From NCBI GenBank assembly GCA_964035545.1, contig OZ037767.1, forward strand, positions 872,680-936,679: DNA of 64,000 nt, given 5' to 3'. A program made the translations under genes and the position numbers. Source of the DNA: Bugula neritina (Eukaryota; Bryozoa; Gymnolaemata; Cheilostomatida; Bugulidae). The notes under the pieces were generated by a model. The model was not told the origin of the DNA and did not search any database. It saw only the letters and a program-made list of their open reading frames with translations. This document shows positions 61,920 to 64,000 of the stretch, piece after piece. The stretch's first letter is position 1. Each line of letters begins with the position of its first letter.

Positions 61920-61938
61920 TGTATGCGTGCGTGTATAA
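58920..61938 (+). CDS. Rhodopsin-class seven-transmembrane receptor (6 exons, 400 aa)
   Basis: Exons: 58920-59252, 59629-59783, 60187-60358, 60738-60949, 61376-61531, 61764-61938. All phases agree. The N-terminus has N-glycosylation sites (NST, NTS). TM1 has GN at 54-55 and TM2 has LLLAMGIAD ending at D87. TM3 ends TTFRCLAV, with FRC (149-151) in place of DRY. TM4, TM5 (VVEVILPVTVNLLLVLVII), TM6 (TFILCNLPQ) and TM7 (NHTANVFLYCFVNKHYR, with NVFLY for NPxxY) follow. The pattern resembles FMRFamide/peptide-receptor-like GPCRs, but the ligand is unknown. The TM3 and ECL2 cysteines of the usual disulfide are not seen. Exon 4 has two in-frame acceptors 15 nt apart (60738 and 60753). The tail ends in a (TA)n microsatellite, so the last about 20 residues are doubtful. 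Confidence 0.85.
60328..60487 (+). repeat. Perfect 40-bp x 4 repeat carrying the GPCR exon 3 donor
   Basis: The exon end (ACTTTATATCAA) and donor GTGAGTGAG are repeated without a mismatch, giving donors at 60359, 60399, 60439 and 60479. The exactness suggests a recent event. Confidence 0.97.
61536..61642 (+). repeat. CTACTCAGTACTGT repeat after the GPCR exon 5 donor
   Basis: Variants begin within the donor region (GTACTTTCTACTCAG) and run about 100 bp. Confidence 0.85.
61882..61912. repeat. (TA)n microsatellite within the last GPCR exon
   Basis: It encodes alternating Tyr-Ile just before the stop at 61936-61938. Confidence 0.95.
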
Positions 61939-62137
61939 AGCAATTTGTAGTATTCAAATTAAAATGGGGTTACTAACTACAGAGTAGCTAGTATTTAAGA
62001 CACAACTTGGAGAGGTACTTTAAAATATTTTGTACTGTTGCCAGTTATCAGTTGCTAGTTGCTAGTCACTAGTTGCTAATTGCCAGTTGTTAATTGCCAG
62101 TTACGTTGTTAGGCACAAGAAACAAAAGACTGAGAAG

Positions 62138-62143
62138 AATAAA
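62138..62143 (+). terminator. Poly(A) signal of the GPCR gene
   Basis: AATAAA lies 200 bp after the predicted stop codon. Confidence 0.5.
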
Positions 62144-62869
62144 GACTACACTTACTGACCTTGAACTCAAAGCCAGGGATCAAAACTCTTCACTGAGAAA
62201 TGCCGTCAGCGACACAGATAAGTTATGAGGGAAATAAGGCTAAGATGAACTAAGAACTTTAGCTGTTATTCTTAGTTTGGTCAAGTTTAGTTTTGTCATA
62301 AATTGATGTTCTAGTAGTTAGAGAAACCGAAAAAACTGAAATTTTCTAGAGCCGTAACGCTGCTGATTTCTTAGCAAATAGTAACTGATTTGGTCCATCA
62401 CTTTCCATTTACTATAGAGAAGATAACTCTGTAATGGCATTCTATCTTCTAAAATAATTTATCCTATTTGCTACAATAATATTAATAGTCCTATAAATTA
62501 AGCACCAAATTATTTATTATATTTTTTCATTCCAAATTTTTGTGTGTACAGATGCCAACAAATAAATTCTATTTTGTCCAGTAATCAAAAATGACAAAGT
62601 AATTTATCAGATAAAACTTAATGAGTATATCTTGCCATCTTCCAAATATGAAAATTATATTAATGGAATATATACATAATATATATTTAGTAATATTTAC
62701 TATATATATTTATTATATATACACAATACATATTTAGTAATATTAATTATATATATTTATTATGTATATTTATTGTTGTTTAAGTGCAGTATCGCAATTT
62801 GAAAAATATAGGTTGTTGTTTTATATATTACTAAAATATTGCAGCTGAGGAATTGACGTTAGCTTATAG
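62144..62869. other. AT-rich DNA with no gene
   Basis: Only short AT words (TATATATTTA near 62660-62770) are seen before the terminal satellite. Confidence 0.5.
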
Positions 62870-64000
62870 TTAGTGTATAATATCAGTATAGTTATTATAT
62901 AATATCAGTATAGTTAGTATATAATATCAGTATAGTTAGTATATAATATCAGTATAGTTAGTATATAATATCAATATAGTTAGTATATAATATCAGTATA
63001 GTTAGTATATAATATCAATATAGTTAGTACATAATATCAGTATAGTTAGTATATAATATCAGTATAGTTAGTATATAATATCAGTATAGTTAGTATATAA
63101 TATCAGTATAGTTAGTATATAATATCAGTATAGTTAGTATATAATATCAGTATAGTTAGTATATAATATCAGTATAGTTAGTATATAATATCAGTATAGT
63201 TAGTATATAATATCAGTATAGTTAGTATATAATATCAGTATAGTTAGTATATAATATCAGTATAGTTAGTATATAATATCAGTATAGTTAGTATATAATA
63301 TCAGTATAGTTAGTATATAATATCAGTATAGTTAGTATATAGTATCAGTATAGTTGGTATATAATATCAGTATAGTTAGTATATAATATCAGTATAGTTA
63401 GTATATAATATCAGTATAGTTAGTATATAATATCAGTATAGTTAGTATATAATATCAGTATAGTTAGTATATAATATCAGTATAGTTAGTATATAGTATC
63501 AGTATAGTTAGTATATAATATCAGTATAGTTAGTATATAATATCAATATAGTTAGTATATAATATCAGTATAGTTAGTATATAATATCAGTATAGTTAGT
63601 ATATAATATCAGTATAGTTAGTATATAATATCAGTATAGTTAGTATATAATATCAGTATAGTTAGTATATAATATCAGTATAGTTAGTATATAATATCAG
63701 TATAGTTAGTATATAATATCAGTATAGTTAGTATATAATATCAGTATAGTTAGTATATAATATCAGTATAGTTAGTATATAATATCAGTATAGTTAGTAT
63801 ATAATATCAGTATAGTTAGTATATAATATCAGTATAGTTAGTATATAATATCAGTATAGTTAGTATATAATATCAGTATAGTTAGTATATAATATCAGTA
63901 TAGTTAGTATATAATATCAGTATAGTTAGTATATAGTATCAGTATAGTTAGTATATAATATCAGTATAGTTAGTATATAATATCAATATAGTTAGTATAT
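62870..64000. repeat. 22-bp satellite, at least 51 copies, running off the window
   Basis: The unit is AGTATAGTTAGTATATAATA plus TC. Marker variants (TAGTATC, then CAATATAG 50 bp on) occur at 63491 and 63541, and again at 63931 and 63981, exactly 440 bp or 20 units apart. Confidence 0.97.

Overview
The window is nuclear DNA of an invertebrate animal. Coding exons are relatively GC-rich and lie in AT-rich, intron-heavy DNA. Introns are spliceosomal (GT-AG, one GC-AG), and the genes belong to animal families: a MiDAC-type ELM2/SANT zinc-finger protein, peflin, ADAM10, a rhodopsin-class GPCR and a secreted EGF protein. I cannot name the phylum. Every gene model below was built by hand by matching splice phase from exon to exon, and all five close exactly on a stop codon.

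Layout. 1-7940 is non-coding upstream DNA. 7941-39656 (+) is a 20-exon gene of the TRERF1/MIDEAS/ZNF541 family (1,633 aa), the largest gene here, with a likely internal promoter and alternative first exon near 16.9-17.6 kb and a weaker candidate near 30.3 kb. Its introns hold two related hAT-like MITEs, a foldback element nested in one of them, a Harbinger-like MITE, and a perfect 22-bp hairpin. 42071-44678 (+) is peflin (7 exons). 46054-48404 (-) is a secreted protein with a chitin-binding-like domain, three EGF-like modules and a Pro/Thr-rich linker. 49198-55968 (+) is an ADAM10-like metalloprotease (15 exons, 800 aa), divergent from the previous gene. 58920-61938 (+) is a seven-transmembrane receptor (6 exons). 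From 62870 to the window end runs a 22-bp satellite.

The strongest unusual signal is the minisatellites. More than 40 tandem arrays (about 11 kb by summing my own interval estimates) lie mostly inside introns. Many are not placed at random: the repeat unit contains a copy of the exon-intron boundary beside it. In at least six introns the 5' splice site has been copied in tandem (8139, 14817, 43558, 49928, 53014, 60359). In at least four the 3' splice site has been copied (44413, 51525, 52279, 54470). In peflin the 30-bp unit keeps the reading frame open through six tandem acceptors. In the TRERF1-like gene and the GPCR, use of a duplicated donor would bring a stop or a frameshift. I read this as arrays seeded at splice junctions, a process that could expand introns and create alternative or decoy splice sites.

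Function. The genes are not an operon and share no evident pathway. They cover chromatin (MiDAC scaffold), Ca2+-dependent trafficking (peflin), extracellular matrix or secretion (EGF protein), ectodomain shedding (ADAM10) and signalling (GPCR).
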